In this document: positions 5,685 to 6,745 of the stretch, piece by piece
How the letters are laid out: each line of letters begins with the position of its first letter
Numbering within the stretch: the stretch's first letter is position 1
DNA from: an uncultured bacterium
Lineage (GTDB): Bacteria > Bacteroidota > Bacteroidia > Bacteroidales > Bacteroidaceae
Length of the DNA: 6,745 bases
NCBI GenBank assembly: GCA_905215555.1
Contig: CAJMQU010000088.1
Span: 1 to 6,745 of the forward strand
Direction: 5' to 3'
Made by a program: the position numbers and the translations under genes
The notes under the pieces: model-generated
Told to the model about the DNA's origin: nothing
What the model saw: the letters and a program-made list of their open reading frames with translations, nothing else
The model's database searches: none

Positions 5685-6260
5685 ATGGAAATAGAGCAAC
5701 ACCCTTTAGAACCCTTTCTTCCCAACAATGCCCGCCTGCTGATGTTGGGAAGCTTTCCGCCCCAAAAGAAACGGTGGTCAATGGAGTTTTATTACCCGAA
5801 TTGGAACAATGATATGTGGCGGATTACAGGACTTCTATTCTTCAATGATAAGACTTATTTTCTGAACGAAGCAGCAAAAGCATTTGACAAAGAACGAATC
5901 GTCCGTTTCCTTCTAGAAAAGAGAATTGCTTTGTTTGACACTGCTACAGCCATACGACGATTGCAGGACAATGCATCTGATAAGTTTCTGGAAGTGGTGG
6001 AGCCTACAGACATCGAAGGCATGCTTCGCCGTTTGCCTGAATGCAAAGCTATCGTCACTACGGGTGAGAAGGCTACGGAAACTTTATGTGCTCAATTCTC
6101 ACTTGAAAAGCCAAAAGTAGGAGATTTTGCAGAGTTCGTTTTTGATGGAAAGCCGATGCGACTCTATCGGATGCCCTCTTCTTCGCGCGCTTACCCGCTT
6201 GCCTTAGAAAAAAAAGCAGCAGCCTACCGCATTATGTATCAGGACTTACAGATATTATAG
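5685..6260 (+). CDS. Uracil-DNA glycosylase superfamily protein (possibly hypoxanthine-DNA glycosylase-like)
   Basis: The 191-residue protein has the layout of the uracil-DNA glycosylase fold (PF03167). LLMLGSFPPQ at 18-27 is motif A, followed by FYYPNWNNDMW at 35-45. ALFDTATAIRR at 82-92 and AIVTTGEKATETL at 122-134 are core strands, and RMPSSSRAYP at 162-171 is the motif-B loop near the C-terminus. Such enzymes cut the glycosidic bond of deaminated bases to start base excision repair. The GSFP...FYY...N..W pattern is closer to the DNA-deoxyinosine glycosylase group (family 6) than to Ung (GQDPYH) or Mug (GINPG); Asn42 could be the catalytic-loop asparagine. The substrate is inferred, not shown. 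The length is typical of single-domain members. The ATG at 5685 follows a leader of about 85 nt with a long hairpin. The tRNA-Trp promoter begins 33 bp after the stop, so this gene is probably monocistronic. Confidence 0.82.
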   Translation: MEIEQHPLEPFLPNNARLLMLGSFPPQKKRWSMEFYYPNWNNDMWRITGLLFFNDKTYFLNEAAKAFDKERIVRFLLEKRIALFDTATAIRRLQDNASDKFLEVVEPTDIEGMLRRLPECKAIVTTGEKATETLCAQFSLEKPKVGDFAEFVFDGKPMRLYRMPSSSRAYPLALEKKAAAYRIMYQDLQIL

Positions 6261-6293
6261 CATGATTATCCGTTAAAATAATTGCGCAGACTT

Positions 6294-6324
6294 CTTGCAA
6301 ATTTGAAACTTTACACTACCTTTG
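6294..6324 (+). promoter_or_regulatory. Promoter of tRNA-Trp
   Basis: CTTG at 6294-6297 is separated by 19 bp from TACCTTTG at 6317-6324, fitting the Bacteroidetes TTTG-N19-21-TANNTTTG promoter. The start of transcription would be near 6328-6331, a few bases before the tRNA 5' end at 6336. This is the best promoter match in the window. Confidence 0.75.
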
Positions 6325-6335
6325 CAGCCGCAAAC

Positions 6336-6408
6336 ACGGGAGTAGCTCAGTTGGTAGAGCACCGGTCTCCAAAACCGGGTGTCGGGAGTTCGAGCCTCTC
6401 CTCCCGTG
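6336..6408 (+). tRNA. tRNA-Trp (anticodon CCA)
   Basis: A 73-nt cloverleaf folds completely. The acceptor stem ACGGGAG (6336-6342) pairs with CTCCCGT (6401-6407), and the discriminator is G6408. The D-arm contains GCTCAGTTGGTAGAGC. The anticodon stem is CCGGT/ACCGG (6362-6366 and 6374-6378) around loop CTCCAAA, with anticodon CCA at 6369-6371. The variable loop is GTGTC. The T-arm is GGGAG-TTCGAGC-CTCTC (6384-6400) with one G-U pair. The 3' CCA is not encoded and must be added after transcription. It is a lone tRNA gene with its own promoter. An integrase remnant about 130 bp downstream suggests that its 3' end served as an attachment site. Confidence 0.97.
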
Positions 6409-6416
6409 CAACGATA

Positions 6417-6447
6417 AAAAGCTGTAAGTCAATCGCTTGCAGCTTTT
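6417..6447 (+). terminator. Hairpin terminator after tRNA-Trp
   Basis: AAAAGCTGTAAG (6417-6428) pairs with CTTGCAGCTTTT (6436-6447) with one G-U pair and a 7-nt loop. The run of A on the left and T on the right makes a bidirectional intrinsic terminator shape. It starts 8 nt after the tRNA end and probably ends its transcript. If it belongs to an integrated element, the original tRNA terminator has been displaced. Confidence 0.7.
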
Positions 6448-6459
6448 CACCGTTTATAG

Positions 6460-6531
6460 GTCGGACGAAAGTCGGACAAATAAAAAATTGAATTGTCGAA
6501 CATCATACGTTTTCATACCTGAAAAACGTAT
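6460..6531 (+). promoter_or_regulatory. Direct repeats and palindrome before the integrase remnant
   Basis: GTCGGAC occurs at 6460-6466 and 6471-6477, with the variant GTCGAAC at 6495-6501. ATACGTTTTC (6505-6514) and GAAAAACGTAT (6521-6531) form a near-perfect inverted repeat with one bulged A, ending just 6 bp before the integrase ATG at 6538. The position between a tRNA attachment site and an integrase start is where recombinase arm-binding sites and the integrase operator usually lie. This role is inferred. Confidence 0.4.
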
Positions 6532-6537
6532 AAAAAA

Positions 6538-6699
6538 ATGTTTTCCAGACAAAGAAAAGGCTCTCCGTTAGCCGCAATAGTTAGCTACACTCTCCCCAAG
6601 TTACATACCGGAAAGAATTGGTATGTGGATTTCACCTGTTACGATCCTGCCGAACAAAAGATGAAGCGGAAAAAGTACATGCTTGATGGCTGTATATAA
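6538..6699 (+). pseudogene. Truncated tyrosine recombinase (integrase) N-terminus
   Basis: The open frame gives 53 residues, against about 400 for a complete Bacteroidetes integrase. The segment LPKLHTGKNWYVDFTCYD at 19-36 followed by PAEQKMKRKKYMLD at 37-50 is the typical start of these enzymes, the Arm DNA-binding domain that contacts arm sites in the attachment region. The core-binding and catalytic domains with the R...H-x-x-R...Y residues are absent. Family similarity stops after about Asp50-Gly51, exactly where an IS-like terminus (TGT at 6691) begins, and the frame closes at a TAA at 6697-6699. The gene therefore seems to have been disrupted by an insertion; the rest may resume beyond the window. 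An A-rich stretch but no clear Shine-Dalgarno precedes the ATG. The encoding element presumably integrated at tRNA-Trp. Confidence 0.75.
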
Positions 6700-6745
6700 T
6701 AATCGAAAAGTATCCCAGATAATAATTGAAAAGTAGTCCCCTAGT
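6691..6745. mobile_element. Probable left end of an insertion sequence (IS21-like), cut by window end
   Basis: The sequence changes character from integrase coding DNA to AT-rich repeats at TGTATATAATAATCG (6691 onward). Two copies of ATAATAAT(C/T)GAAAAGTA..TCCC lie at 6696-6716 and 6719-6740, offset by 23 bp. A TG-type terminus with several repeated internal sites is typical of IS21-family ends, where they bind the transposase. No transposase is in the window, so family assignment is an inference. Other mobile DNA with terminal repeats would also fit. Confidence 0.5.

Noticed and set aside
5467..5781. 104-residue - strand open frame spanning the KamA-glycosylase gap
   Set aside because: It runs through the 17-bp hairpin and overlaps both real genes, and nothing in its translation looks like a protein family.
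6282..6491. 69-residue + strand open frame
   Set aside because: It reads through the tRNA-Trp gene and its terminator; the segment AQLVEHRSPKPGVGSSSLSS is the usual false translation of a tRNA.

Overview
The window looks like chromosomal DNA of a Bacteroides-type organism (Bacteroidales). Several genes carry the Bacteroidetes promoter element TANNTTTG (TACTTTTG twice upstream of genes and once over a start codon, TACCTTTG before the tRNA). Recognisable Shine-Dalgarno sequences are lacking, intergenic DNA is AT-rich, and the protein families (AlbA_2/wHTH protein, AGCS symporter, long KamA-like radical SAM protein, Arm-type integrase) are all typical of that order.

All genes read on the + strand, but they look like single transcription units rather than one operon. 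From left to right they are: a 213-residue AlbA_2 (Schlafen-type) winged-helix protein (111-752); an AGCS sodium:alanine symporter (870-2261); a 208-residue protein of unknown function with its own promoter and a strong terminator (2391-3017); a 455-bp gap full of inverted repeats; a 698-residue KamA-family radical SAM protein (3473-5569); a uracil/hypoxanthine-DNA-glycosylase-superfamily protein behind a promoter and a perfect 17-bp hairpin (5685-6260); and a solitary tRNA-Trp(CCA) with its own promoter and hairpin terminator (6336-6408).

The right end is accessory DNA. About 130 bp downstream of the tRNA is the N-terminus of a Bacteroidetes tyrosine recombinase, preceded by short direct repeats and a palindrome. 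It is cut off after about 51 residues by what looks like the end of an insertion sequence: a TGT terminus followed by two 23-bp-spaced internal repeats, IS21-like. The likely history is that an element integrated at the tRNA-Trp gene and its integrase was later inactivated by an IS.

The metabolic genes do not form an obvious pathway. The symporter imports small neutral amino acids and the KamA-like enzyme probably acts on an amino acid or amine, but nothing in the sequence links them. The points most worth a second look are the KamA-like protein that seems to lack the lysine-contacting aspartates and carries a long N-terminal region, a dispersed palindromic repeat family in front of two genes, and the long hairpin at the predicted transcript start of the glycosylase gene. 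I found no convincing novel multi-gene system here.
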